Position numbers and translations under genes: made by a program. Shown in pieces: positions 53,614 through 63,604 of a DNA stretch of 64,000 nucleotides. This stretch comes from Arthrobacter methylotrophus (lineage in GTDB: Bacteria > Actinomycetota > Actinomycetes > Actinomycetales > Micrococcaceae): NCBI RefSeq assembly GCF_039539965.1, contig NZ_BAABED010000001.1, positions 4,860,779 through 4,924,778 on the forward strand. Direction: 5' to 3'. Positions within the stretch are counted from its first letter, which is position 1. Every line of letters starts with the position of its first letter. The notes under the pieces were generated by a model. The model saw only the letters and a program-made list of their open reading frames with translations, searched no databases and had not been told where the DNA came from.

Positions 53614-56600
53614 CTAGGCCCGGCCGGCCATGTTGGACAACTGCCGGGACTGGGACGCGGCCAGCGCGGCGCCCTTCAGCGGCCTGCCGTTCTCGTCGTA
53701 AGCCGAGTCGCCCATCATGGCCATCATCGGGTCAGGCATCGCCTCGCGGCGGGCAGCTGTGGCTTCCGATTCGTCTCCAAGGGTGGGAAGATACTTGTTG
53801 ATTTCTCTTGAGCTGGGCTCAACGCTCGAGGACTCCTTGACTCCGAGCTTGCGGAGTGCCCTCTGGTAGTCGTCGGTCGTGGCGAAGTACGATTTGTAGA
53901 CAGCCGGCGCGTCAGCCTCTAGGGCAGCCACTCCGACGCCCTTCGCGCGTTTGCCACCGGACTTCACGTTCTCCGGCACGTTCAGTACAGCCGTCTCGTC
54001 GGCGAAGATCTGCCCACGTGCGGCCTTAGACGGGTTCACACCCTGCAGGATCTTGTGACCGATGAGGGTGCGGAGCCCTGGATCCACACCAGTATTGGCG
54101 TTGGTCGCCTGAGTAGAGATGACCATACGAACACCGACGAAGCGCAGCTCGGCGATGATCTTGCGCATGTAGGACTGGATCATGGCGCGGGCGAGGTTCC
54201 GTTCGGCGATCTCCATGAAAAGCGGGTGGTCTTTCGGGATGCCTTTTGGGACGGGGTCGGGTACGACGAGGGCGGAGACCTCGTCGATAATGACGAGGAT
54301 GGGCTGGAAGCGTTTGCCGGCGGGCATGTCGAGCCAGTTATTGATACCCATCTCCTTGAGCACCTTGCTTCGGCGGGCCCCTTCATCACGGATCAGCCCA
54401 AGCGTTGCGACGGATGCTTCCAGGAGTCACAGCCCCAGCCTCCGGACGACAGAACGAACGTGCCCATTCGAAGTCAATGGCTTTGGAGACGTCGTCGACT
54501 ACGGCCAGGGCCGCCCCGTTGGACAGGGCGTCGGCGATGATCGCGTTGAGCGTCACAGTGTTGTGGGTCGGGATGAACCCATCCGTCAGTACAGGTGGCT
54601 CGGGTGGTTCACCCGGATGCAGCGACCCGAAGCACGCCCGACAGATCGCACGTCGGTGATGTAGATCCAGTCCTGGGTCGCGCGGACATTCCCGGCCTGA
54701 CGCTCCAGCTTCCGCGGCATCCGAAAGACCGGCGTTGCCGTCGTGAAGTGGATGCGGTACCGGTCCCGACAATCCGTCGGGTCCTGACTCCTTGACCGTC
54801 AGTGGACGTGATGGCGGCGTCGGACTCATTCATGGATGCTTTGATGCCAAGGCTCCGGATCAGCTCCAGCGCATCGGTAGCGAGTCGCTCATCGCACAGT
54901 GTCAGCTCACAGCTGCCCTTGACGTCGACGGTGCCGTCTGTGTCCATGAGGCCCTGAAGGAGCGCCAGTCGTTGTGCACTGGATGCCCGGAGGTACTCTG
55001 CGGGAATGCGCTTGTTGTAGAGCACGCCGAGCCGGTCCAGGACAGCCCGCAGTGGGCTGCTGACGTGCGTGCGTTCACAGTAGCGGCAGCTTCGGCAAAA
55101 GCGGTTTCCGCCGGAAGTCACGTGCCAGTTGGCATCGTGGCCGCTGACGCACTTGGACGGATCCTTACGGCCGAAGTGCAGCGTATGGGTTCGTCCATCG
55201 GCGAGGTGCTCGTCGCGTACGACTGGACCCCACTCCGCCTCCAGGAGCGGGCGCATGACATCAAGCTCATCTGCCCCGACGGTGATAGCGCCGGCGCGTG
55301 AGCTGCCGTCGCCGAGCCAGGCTCCCAGGAAGTACGGGTTGACAGCCAGTGCTGCTTCGGGGAGGACCAAGCTGCCGGACAACTGGACGGCGAAGTTGGC
55401 GCGTCCGTCCTGCACACGGAACGCCTCCGCGATCTCGCGGGCCTCAACGGTTTTCAACAGAGGCTGCCGGTTGGCCGGAGCGTGATCGAGGTGAGCAATC
55501 CACGCTTCGATGAACTCGTCCACCGCGTAGAACCGGGCATGTCCGGAGCCCGATCCCACGAGGTACGGGAGGGCGGCTTGTTTGGCGAACGTTCGGACTG
55601 TATTGATCGCGAGTCCGGTGAGTCGGGAGATAGTCGCGGTATCGGCACCAACCGACTGCTCGCAGGCTTCGGCCGCGATGGCACGGAGGCGCGCGAACTC
55701 TGCCTGCCGAGCCGCGTCGGTTGCTGACCTCTTCGCGAGCCTCATCGGGTAGTGGGAGTGCCGGGTGTAGCGAGTGGAAACCGTCCAGAGATGGCCCGGG
55801 TCGCAGCGGACAGTTTGACCGTCGCTGAACTCGAATTCCAGCACTTCATCATCGACCACAGGTGAGAGGTAGTCGACCTCCGTAACATCCCCCGATGCGG
55901 CGAAAACTTCATCGCCGACCTGGAGCTGACCGATCGTGGCCCAGCCAGACGGAAGCGAGACGAAACGGGGACGGGCAGCTTGGAGTCCAGCGGCTGGCGC
56001 TTACCACTACCTGGCGTCCCCGCCACCAGCGCCCAGGCGGAGGCGGTCCAGTCAATGCTGATTTCATCGCCGGAGTCTTCGCCCGGGTCCGCAAAAACCA
56101 TGCCGAACGGCGTCCGGTCAAGGCTTCCCTTGCCGAGCCGGGCCAGCGGAAAGGCGATGCCTTCCGGGAACGTCGGGGAGCGGACGGAATGATGGACGCT
56201 GTGAGCTTCTGGGCGTTCACCTTCACGTACCAGCCGTCGCGGCCAACGACACTCGTGGCGACTTCCTCGAGCTTGGAGTCGTGCTTGGAGGGCATGTAAG
56301 TGCGAGGGAGCTCCAGGTCAAAGCCGCCGTCCCGGCGCGGCTTCACCTGGACTTCCCACGGCTTCACGCCCAGGGCCAGCGCGGCGGCGCCGCGGCAGCG
56401 GGCGGTTTCGGGGCTCAGCTGGGTGAGTACGGCCTTGCCGAGGAAGGGCTCGAACTTGGTCATCTCCCAGCCGTCCCCGTGCTGGTCGGCAAGCTTGACG
56501 GCCATCTTCTCGCCGTCGTCGGCTTCACGGAGCGGGGGAGCCGGACCTCCTTGGTCTTGGACTTGTCATTGTGGCTGACCTCCGTGATAGCGACCTGGCG

Positions 56601-56749
56601 GGTGGCGACGGCGACGCCGTCTTCGATCGAGTCCACCTCGAATCCCTCGCCGTGCATGTCGGTGATTTTCTTCATCAGCGGGGACATGTGCCGGGCCGGA
56701 TCGAAGCCGGGCGGAGTTTGACGCGGATGCGTTCAGTGCTGGAAGCCAC
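53614..56749 (-). pseudogene. FtsK/SpoIIIE-type DNA translocase, intein-containing and frameshifted
   Basis: Coding sense starts at a GTG near 56749 (STERIRVKLRP), passes MKKITDMHGEGFEVDSIEDG and WEMTKFEPFLGKAVLTQLSP, and reaches GMVFADPGEDSGDEISIDWT then LVAGTPGSGK, the first half of Walker A. The intein (54560-55999) follows. The host resumes TVTLNAIIADALSNGAALAV, then Walker B ILVIIDEVSALVVPDPVP, VGVRMVISTQATNANTGVDP and a C-terminal tail ending NMAGRA. Such FtsK-like proteins move DNA in actinobacterial integrative and conjugative elements. At least four single-base breaks divide the frame (near 56,710, 56,535, 56,130 and 54,430). Confidence 0.8.
54560..55999 (-). other. intein with LAGLIDADG homing endonuclease, class 3 features
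   Basis: It splits the host Walker A exactly between GTPGSGK and TVTLN. The N-terminal block (PLDSKLPVP, then GWATIGQLQVGDEVF) starts with Arg or another residue rather than Cys at position 1. Block B has CDPGHLWTVS (His and Trp), block F RCIRVNHPSHLY (Cys), and block G FIPTHN followed by Thr. Trp, Cys and Thr at these places are the WCT triad of class 3 inteins. The endonuclease motifs are FLGAWLGDGSSRAG and LLQGLMDTDGTVDVKG. A small HTH-like segment (ATISRLTGLAINTVRTFAKQ) precedes them. Frameshifts near 55,955, 54,770 and 54,585 interrupt it. Confidence 0.8.
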
Positions 56750-56894
56750 GCTGGGGGCCTTTCGTGTTGCCGATGTCTCTACCGGAAACATGCGTAGACG
56801 AAGGCGTCGGCACCTGTTCTTGTCCTGGCCACGGGATTCGGCAGGCCTTCTGGTTATACTTTCGGCAGTTGGCTGGCGATGATGGGGGATTCGA

Positions 56895-57146
56895 ATGTCT
56901 GATTATTGTGGTTGTGGAAGCCTGGCGAAAGCCCGCTGCCGGTGCGGGACGACAATCTGCTCGCTGCATACCCAGCATCCGCAGACATACCATAGCAATG
57001 CCTTGATGATCGCCGCACGCGTCCACGAGGGGCGAGCGGAGCACGGTCTGTTCGCAGCCCTCGACAACGCGTGGAGCGCTGCTCCAAACATCATGTGCGG
57101 AACCTGCTATTCGCGCACCATCGACGAGGTGGCAGCCCGTACGTGA
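56895..57146 (+). CDS. small cysteine-rich protein, possibly zinc-binding
   Basis: The 83-aa protein has CGCGSLAKARCRCGTTICSL at the N-terminus, followed by HTQHPQTYHSN and a later CGTC, giving pairs of Cys and His suitable for a zinc site. No family is recognised. The ATG is preceded by a weak G-rich stretch (GATGGGGGAT). The stop overlaps the next gene (GTGA), so the two are translated together. Confidence 0.6.
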   Translation: MSDYCGCGSLAKARCRCGTTICSLHTQHPQTYHSNALMIAARVHEGRAEHGLFAALDNAWSAAPNIMCGTCYSRTIDEVAART

Positions 57147-57703
57147 CGGCATTCCGGGATCATACCGATGGCAGGGCAGAGACCATAGCCGCCGTCCTGC
57201 TCAGGAACGAATCGTGGACGACAGGGCGGGAATACCATGCCACCGAGACAATCGGACAAAAAACCCTTCGGGCGGCCGGGCATCGCGTTTCCTGGTCTCA
57301 CCCGGATTCCTTGGACACCGCGGCGAGACTCTATGCCAGCAGTCACGGTGAACCTCCGGAAACGCCGATCCGGGTGAAACGCTATACCGAGCAGACGAAA
57401 ATGTTCGGCGGCTCGAAGCGGGTAGAAACCGTCATCTCTCTGGGTTCGATCAGGGCATGGCCCATCACGGCACAATACAACGACGACGGCTACCAGACCC
57501 CGGTCACCGTTCTGGTTGGGTCCAGCGGCACCCATAGAGAGGCCCAGATCAGCAACCCGGTGGATGGGCAATACTTTTACGGGGAAGAGGAGATGACCAA
57601 GGCGAAGAGCATCCTGGAAGGTGCCTTCCAACCATTAGCCACTGCGGGCCTCTTTTTCTCGAAGGAACAAGCCCTCGCCAAGGCGCTCACCAGCGGCATC
57701 TGA
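57143..57703 (+). CDS. hypothetical protein coupled to the cysteine-rich gene
   Basis: The 186-aa protein starts at GTG within the upstream stop. It contains AETIAAVLLRNESWTTGREY, VKRYTEQTKMFGGSKRVETV and a Glu/Lys-rich C-terminal helix. It has no signal peptide. I do not recognise a family. Its frame is unbroken, unlike most neighbours. Confidence 0.6.
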   Translation: MTAFRDHTDGRAETIAAVLLRNESWTTGREYHATETIGQKTLRAAGHRVSWSHPDSLDTAARLYASSHGEPPETPIRVKRYTEQTKMFGGSKRVETVISLGSIRAWPITAQYNDDGYQTPVTVLVGSSGTHREAQISNPVDGQYFYGEEEMTKAKSILEGAFQPLATAGLFFSKEQALAKALTSGI

Positions 57704-57747
57704 GAGCTGTCCGGGTACGTCCAAGCGCCTGCGGGCAGTCCCGCGCG

Positions 57748-58116
57748 TTACCGATGCGCGAAGGTCTCAAGAGCGCTCAGGAGGCCGTCAGGATCGTGTA
57801 ACTGGTCCACTGGGCGGCCGCCGGCCAGGTCTGTCGACGACGTCACCATCCAGGCGGAGAAATAGTTGTGGGGGACTTTCAGCTCCATCGCCCGCCCAAA
57901 CAAGCCGGTCACGGCCGGATGCAGCGCACCTCCCGGGCGGAACTGGAAACCGGGACAGTACGTGCCCTCGCCGATGAAGACCCTCACCAACTGCGTGAGT
58001 ACCGGTTCCGGATCCGCGACGAGCGTCTCATACCGGCCACGGACCTGTTCCAGGGAAGGCAGGGTGAATTCTGCCTCAATCGCCTCCCATACGCTCTGGT
58101 CAATAGACCCTCGCAT
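57748..58116 (-). CDS. hypothetical protein, MbcA/ParS-like C-terminus
   Basis: The 122-aa frame from ATG 58116 has IDQSVWEAIEAEFTLPSLEQ at the N-terminus, and LAGGRPVDQLHDPDGLLSAL near the end, which resembles the toxin-binding end of Xre/MbcA/ParS-type antitoxins. No RES-type toxin is adjacent. A longer frame to 58251 reads antisense through DUF4193 and is not credible. Confidence 0.45.
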   Translation of the reverse strand: MRGSIDQSVWEAIEAEFTLPSLEQVRGRYETLVADPEPVLTQLVRVFIGEGTYCPGFQFRPGGALHPAVTGLFGRAMELKVPHNYFSAWMVTSSTDLAGGRPVDQLHDPDGLLSALETFAHR

Positions 58117-58135
58117 CGCCGGCGTACGCGCAGGC

Positions 58136-58439
58136 TCAGCCTTCACAATCGATGCAGTACGAATGGCCGTCCTTCTGGCGAGCGAGCTGAGACTTGTGCC
58201 GTACCAGGAAGCAGGAGTAGCAGGTGAATTCGTCATCCGCCTGAGGGACAACCTGGACGATCAGTTCCTCGTTGACGAATTCCCCGCCAGGGATCATTCC
58301 CTCGTCGAGGGCATCGGTTTTCATCGAGCTCGCGGGTGACGCTTTGGGCGTCCGGCTTGTTCGCCGATTGCAGGGCTTCCAAGGAGCTGTCCTGGGATTC
58401 CTTGACGTCGTTGCGGAGCTCGTCGTAATCGGTTGCCAC
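58136..58439 (-). pseudogene. DUF4193 protein, one frameshift
   Basis: MATDYDELRNDVKESQDSSL followed by EALQSANKPDAQSVTRELDE, then after a break TDALDEGMIPGGEFVNEELI and FTCYSCFLVRHKSQLARQKD with CIDC. This is the conserved actinobacterial DUF4193 layout with four zinc-ligand cysteines, about 100 aa. The break fits the loss of one A from an A run. DUF4193 is usually a core chromosomal gene, so its place inside the island is notable. Confidence 0.8.
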
Positions 58440-58586
58440 TGATCTCTTTCCGTTGAAGTGTTTGCAGCAAGCAACTTACACCATTCGCAGCCTTCGCAAA
58501 TCACCAACGAAGGCGGTGGTGCTCACCGTCACGATTTAGCGTTCAAGACAAGCGCCGCCACGGTCGATCCGGAAGCCTGGTCTTTA

Positions 58587-59178
58587 TCACGGGGACAGGG
58601 TGTCCTCGCTTCGCTCGGGTGAGAGTTCCTGCTTTGCTGTCTTGTCCCACCTCTCGTGGGCTGCCTGTCGTGTCATGCCGGCCGCGCGCCCGATGTCTGC
58701 CCAGGATGCGCTGACTGCACGGGCGGCTACCACTGTTCGGGCGAGCTTCCGCTCCGCCGCAAGACAGGCCTCTCGAGCCTGTTCCACATCAATGAGTGCC
58801 CGTACCGGCGCGATATGCTCCTGCCACTCATCATCGGTCGAGGACTCTACGACGGAGCGGCATCGGCATAGTCCGGGGTCGCCACAAAGGCTTTGAACTG
58901 GGGGATGTCTTCGTGCTGCTTGGCGAACACCCTGGTCCAGGTCCGTCCTCGCCAGCCGCATTCGCAGGCGCCCCCCACCCGGCGACATGGACATCCGGGA
59001 CGATTTCGACGTCGTCCATGTAGGGATCAACAGGGTATTTTCCTGTGATGCCTCGAACAAATTGCCCGTGACCGCTGGAGCCGTGCGCTTCGCGGCCGTC
59101 GTCCAGCACCGGAGCCGCCCACCCCTCGTGGCCGCCGCCATCAAGATCCCAGTTCATCGACATCCAATCAGTTGTCAA
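58587..59178 (-). pseudogene. HTH protein, frameshifted
   Basis: From ATG 59178 it reads MTTDWMSMNWDLDGGGHEGW and VRGITGKYPVDPYMDDVEIV, changes frame near 58,945, continues VFAKQHEDIPQFKAFVATPD, and changes again near 58,855 into DDEWQEHIAPVRALIDVEQA and the HTH SASWADIGRAAGMTRQAAHE followed by RWDKTA. The joined protein of about 195 aa ends in a sigma-like HTH. It could be a regulator of the island. Confidence 0.6.
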
Positions 59179-59334
59179 GACTTCCTGACAATGAGGATCC
59201 CAAGCCGAGGGGACTTGTCATGGAATCCTGACACTGCGGTGTTGGCGCTCCCTTGCCCGTCTTTCTGAACAGCTTGGACTTGGCCGCCCACCTGGTTGAC
59301 CATGGCCTGTCCAAGGTTCTGGATGCTCAACTGC

Positions 59335-60338
59335 TCAAGTTCGGTCCTCGGGCCAGATGATCGTCTCGCCCATCGCTTCGAGGAACGCAGCGAAATTCTC
59401 CACGCACAACTCACCCCGGACAACGGCACTGGCGATGCCGTCCCTCCTTGACCACATGAACCGGCTGTCGTCCTTGCCGGAGACTGTATGGACCGTCATG
59501 TCCAGACGAGCGAGTTCGGCGACCAGGTCGGGACCAGGTGAAGATGCCTGTGCAATAAGATTTACGACGCCATCCCACACCTGTTCGTAGCCCTCCCAGG
59601 ACAGCGGCACCGGCAACACCCCATGAGAGCGGCCGCGCGGTTTGATGGCAGAAAGCATGAGCGCGAATGGGCCCGCTTCGCCGCCGGGCATCCGGTTCAG
59701 ACAAAAGCGCTTGTCGGCAGCCTTCTCGGCGCGTTCTTCCACCGCATAGGGGTTGGTACTGCGAGCCGCGTAGATCCGGGTCGTGTCCAGCGCGCGGAGC
59801 TCGTCAACGGGGAAGACCGACTCGTATTTGTTGGGGAAGACAAGCCGATCAAAGTACTTTCGGGCGCCCCAATGGTGCTTGATCCTCTTGCGAATGTCGT
59901 CAGCCTTTCCGACGTAGAACTGCCGGTACTCGTCAAAGACCAGGATGTAGGCGCCCGCAACACCGTCCCAATCCTTCAGCGACTGCACCTGTTTGAAGTA
60001 CGTCCCTTGGCCAGGACGTCTTGCAGCGCAGTCTCAAACTCGTTCACGTCGAGGGACGCGAAGTACCTCATTGATAAGTCGAAGTTCACTAAGGCGTCGT
60101 CGCGCTGTACAAGCAGATACGCATCTGAGTGCTGGGTATGATCCTCGTCCCGGTAGGCCCAAGCTGTGTCGTCCCAAAAATCGTCACTGAACATCTCACG
60201 TCTCGGACGCTCCTTAGGCTTCCGATTCGGGTACGCGTACATCTCCCTTGTCATCTTGTGGCCGAATTTGGTGCCCCGAAGTTTTTCACCGAAGTGATCG
60301 ACTCCTGGAGGCGGCTCTTCGATCGGAGCGATCATCAA
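59335..60338 (-). pseudogene. GIY-YIG nuclease-domain protein, one frameshift
   Basis: The N-terminal frame (TKFGHKMTREMYAYPNRKPK and DDFWDDTAWAYRDEDHTQHS) continues after a break near 59,990 into GVAGAYILVFDEYRQFYVGK followed by ADDIRKRIKHHWG, the GIY-YIG core (AYI, FYVGK, RxxxH). The C-terminal 150 residues contain VAELARLDMTVHTVSGKDDS and an acidic end. The joined length is about 334 aa. The break fits loss of one G from a G run. It may be a mobile-element nuclease or defence protein. Confidence 0.65.
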
Positions 60339-60515
60339 ATTGGCCCGGTCGCCTCGGGGACGAATGAGTCGTGAGCGAGGAGATCAGAGACCTGGATGCG
60401 CCGGATCCTTCCCGTCGCCAGATTCCTCAGTGCCAGCTCAGCACCATCGCGGGCGGCGATTTGCCATGTGTCTCCGTCGAACTGGACATAAGCGAACAGG
60501 CGAACCGATTTCACG
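60335..60515 (-). pseudogene. N-terminal fragment of a TniA/Mu-type transposase-like protein
   Basis: The text VKSVRLFAYVQF then, one frame over, DGDTWQIAARDGAELALRNL and TGRIRRIQVSDLL resembles the N-terminus of Mu/TniA-type transposases of actinobacteria. A TTT where TT would be expected puts the two parts out of frame. The remaining transposase is absent. The assignment rests on recollection of the family. Confidence 0.4.
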
Positions 60516-60761
60516 CCGCCGCCTCAGGTGCGGCATCTGAAAGGGCCGGCAGAGAGGATTCCTTAATCCACGTTTGTGGCAGGGGGAATGACGAGTCGAG
60601 CATCAGGAGGCCTTCCGCGACGGGTACCGGATCACCTTGACATCCGGGTCGGGATCCTCAAGGGCGGCTCGCCGTCGACAGGCGAAACCCGAAATTTGTC
60701 TCGACCGACGCGTGAACATATGCGATGCTGCCTGCATGCCAATCTCCTGTCCGACGCAGTA

Positions 60762-61205
60762 ATGGATGCCGACAATGAAGTCGACTTGCAGCGGTATCGT
60801 CGGGCAGTAGCGCAGGCATGTGATCTCGAGCCGCTCATCGAGTCGTTTGCCAACGAAATCCGACGGGCCGGTAAATGGCCCACGACCACAGATGAGTATT
60901 CCAAGATAACGAGCGATGTCACTCTCAGCACCAGACACTCGGGCGTGCGTCAGGTCTGGATTTCTCCGGACGCGAAGATGTGGGGAATCGGCCTCGGCGA
61001 CGAAGGGTATAAGTCAGGCATCCAGCTCTACCTCGTCCGTAAGCGGTTCCACCAAGATCCCGACTTTGGGTATGAGGACGTGACCGTGACGATCGCATCA
61101 GAAGATTTCGGGCCAAGGATGGACGCGATGGAACATACGAAAGACTGGGTTCCACGCGAGCTCGTCGGTTATCTCAGGGCCAACGACATTGCCATCCCGA
61201 ACTGA
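60762..61205 (+). CDS. hypothetical protein
   Basis: The 147-aa frame has EVDLQRYRRAVAQACDLEPL, ESFANEIRRAGKWPTTTDEY and VWISPDAKMWGIGLGDEGYK, with EDVTVTIASEDFGPRMDAME near the end. The open frame continues upstream to 60576, but residues before 60762 are less natural. No family is recognised. The following 290 bases (61206-61494) show no gene. Confidence 0.5.
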   Translation: MDADNEVDLQRYRRAVAQACDLEPLIESFANEIRRAGKWPTTTDEYSKITSDVTLSTRHSGVRQVWISPDAKMWGIGLGDEGYKSGIQLYLVRKRFHQDPDFGYEDVTVTIASEDFGPRMDAMEHTKDWVPRELVGYLRANDIAIPN

Positions 61206-61494
61206 CTCTTCGGAGTTTTCACCGCGGCCAATGCGGCCGCAGAGCGTCGCCGTGAATATGGTGCCTGGCAGGTCGATTCAGGAAGGGATCTGGATTCCAG
61301 ATGCGCGCAAGTAGGCGACAAGTTCCCGTGGTACCCAATCTTTGGTCCGGTCCACGCATCCATCAGTTCGTTGAAAAACGGCGATAATGGGGGTTATGGG
61401 GGTTATGACAACTTGCTAGCTAGAACGTTGGCGCAGTGGTCTGTTGCTTTGGCCCATAGGGCTCCGTGCCGTTCGCGGGGGATAGGATCAGGCC

Positions 61495-62297
61495 GTGACT
61501 TACCCGCCCGTTGAACAGGAGTACCGAGTCCTCCTTTCGCGCCTTCTGCGGCTTTACCCGACTGGCGGCGCGTCGGCCTCCCGCGTCCGCCTCCGAGACC
61601 CGCACTTTGAGGTCGGACATGTGGCGCACGCTGGTACATGCGCTGTCATCGCGGCGTCCAGGCCGTCCTGGTGCTCGAAGATGCAGGCTTCCAGGTCGAA
61701 GCCGCTCCCATCCGCCGGTCGGTCCTGGAGCACGTTGTTGCTCTGAAATGGCTCGCAGCGCAGGGTAGCGTTGTCGCGGGCATCTTACGGCGCGGTGCCG
61801 CTAACGACGCGAAGAGGCGCAAGGAAGCCATGCGGGCTGCTAACTGGACCTCGGTCGACCTGGGCCTCTTTGATGCCGTAATCCAGGACGGCCACGGCAT
61901 TGACTCCCAGTACGACAACTTGCTGGCCTTCAAACACCGGTGTGAGAGTTTCGGCACATCGCATGATTGGACGACCTACCTCGCCGAGACTGCCCAGTCT
62001 CACCCCTCCTGGGAATCCGCTCTGCCCTACCTGGACGTCACCACGGGCAAGCCCGTGGCCCGCAACGCCCCAAACCCGCTGGTCGACCAGGCGGGCTTCT
62101 GCGCGATCCACCTGCTCGAGGCACTGATCTGCATCAACCAAATCATCGACAGTGACAGCCTCGCCGCAGCGCTGGACGAGATCGAGCTCTTGGTGAAGGC
62201 GCTGGTCGTGCGCCAGCGACAAGAACGCGGGCTGCCGGTTCCGCCAGAGCTTCGCACGGATGAAAGTACGAAGAAGGCCAGCATCCCGGACTTGTGA
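61495..62297 (+). pseudogene. DUF5677-like helical protein, one frameshift
   Basis: From GTG 61495 it reads TYPPVEQEYRVLLSRLLRLY and DPHFEVGHVAHA, then shifts near 61,635 to VQAVLVLEDAGFQVEAAPIR and RSVLEHVVALKWLAAQG. The rest is helical (GFCAIHLLEALICINQIIDS). The RRSVLEHVVALKW stretch resembles DUF5677 proteins, often of unknown role in accessory regions. The joined protein is about 265 aa. Confidence 0.5.
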
Positions 62298-62356
62298 TCT
62301 TCTTTTTTGACCACATCTGTGGCATCGAGCTGCTCAAGAGGTCACTTTCACGCCTC

Positions 62357-63485
62357 CTAGCTGCGTTGGCCGAAGGCTCTGTCCATCGCCGCCGTCGTAT
62401 CGCGAAGTCCTTCCGGCAGGAGGTGTGAGTAGCGATCTAGAGTTGTAGTGATCGATCGGTGCCCCAAGTGTTTTTGGAGCTTGTAGATGTCGAGCCCGCA
62501 TGCAGAAGCCAAGAGGCATTCGAGTGCCTTAGGTCGTGAATCCGTGGCCGCTTGGTAAGACCCTTTGATTGCGCCTTCATGATCGCCCGATCCCAGACAC
62601 CCCACGCGCGACGGTGGTCAATGTGAGTTCCGGCCGTGTTGAGGATACAGGTCCGCCGGACTTTGCTGCCGCGAGATAAGCGGACGCACCTTCGCAAACA
62701 CCGACGCGGGGAGGCCATTGTCCTCTTGGACTGCCGGGTTTTAGTCGGTCCGATGTAAGAGACGTTATCTTCGTCTTTTGTCCAAGCGCGCACAACGTTT
62801 ACCACATGCTGGCCCGAGGCAGTAGTTATTGGAAATCGCGGGCCTCCAATGCAGATGCCTCAGAAAACCTGAGACCAGTGTGTATCAAAAACGTGAAGAA
62901 CGCTTTGTAAGGTTGGGAAAGTTCTGCCTCAACGATTGACCATTCGTCCGGTGTGAGGAATGTCGCCGTCTCCTCTGTGGCTTCACTCTTAGGCAGCGAG
63001 ACGCCTTTGCAGGGATTGTCAGGCCGTTTCTTTTCCCGGACCATCGAATTGAAGGCTGCCGAAATGAGACCGTGCACGTTCGCAATTGTCTTAGACGTCA
63101 GTCCTTTTGACTGCATGCCCTTAATCCAGGCCACGATGTCCCTATACTCCACTTCCGTGGCGTCCATTTGGCCGAGCGTGGCTGCGATATGGCATTTAAG
63201 GTTCCCCTTATAGCGCCTGACCGTGTACCCGTTCGCACTCGTCAGCAGACCGATATGGTCCTCAATCATGCGTGTGACTGTGTACTTGCCCTTGAAGTAG
63301 TCAGTAGCGCTGTCCAAGGCAGCCCCCACGTTGCTGCCGTGGGCGAGGAGAACTGTGAGCAAGAACTTGGCGCTCTCCTCGCTGTCCATCCTTTGAGTCA
63401 TCCGCGTCTTTGTGTCCGGGTCGATCCACCGGACATAGTGCGTGACGGTTCCGTCTTTACGTTTTCTATTCTCTATGCATGCCAC
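62357..63485 (-). pseudogene. tyrosine recombinase (phage-type integrase), several frameshifts
   Basis: The N-terminal frame has an AP2-like arm-binding start (GTVTHYVRWIDPDTKTRMTQ), a SAM-like core-binding domain, and the first catalytic Arg in FLIHTGLRFSEASALEARDF. Later frames supply RIHDLRHSNASWLL (HxxR) and KLQKHLGHRSITTTLDRYSH (His and the Tyr nucleophile), ending AFGQRS. At least three single-base breaks divide it; those checked fit loss of a base from C or G runs. It lies directly downstream of tRNA-Leu, the probable attachment site of the element. Confidence 0.85.
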
Positions 63486-63573
63486 AAAAAACCACTATGC
63501 GTCGATCCCCCTTGCGGGTGTCGCATTTCAGCACTCACGTGGTTGGAAACTGCCAACGCGTGGTTGGAGACAC

Positions 63574-63598
63574 AAAAAAAACCCGGTTTCCCGGGTTT
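63574..63598 (-). terminator. terminator after tRNA-Leu
   Basis: On the minus strand AAAACCCGG-GAAA-CCGGGTTTT is followed by further T. It lies seven bases beyond the tRNA 3' end and separates it from the integrase gene. Confidence 0.85.
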
Positions 63599-63604
63599 TC
63601 TTTG

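Noticed and set aside
60371..60640. 89-aa plus-strand open frame
   Set aside because: It is antisense to the transposase-like fragment and shows no family features.
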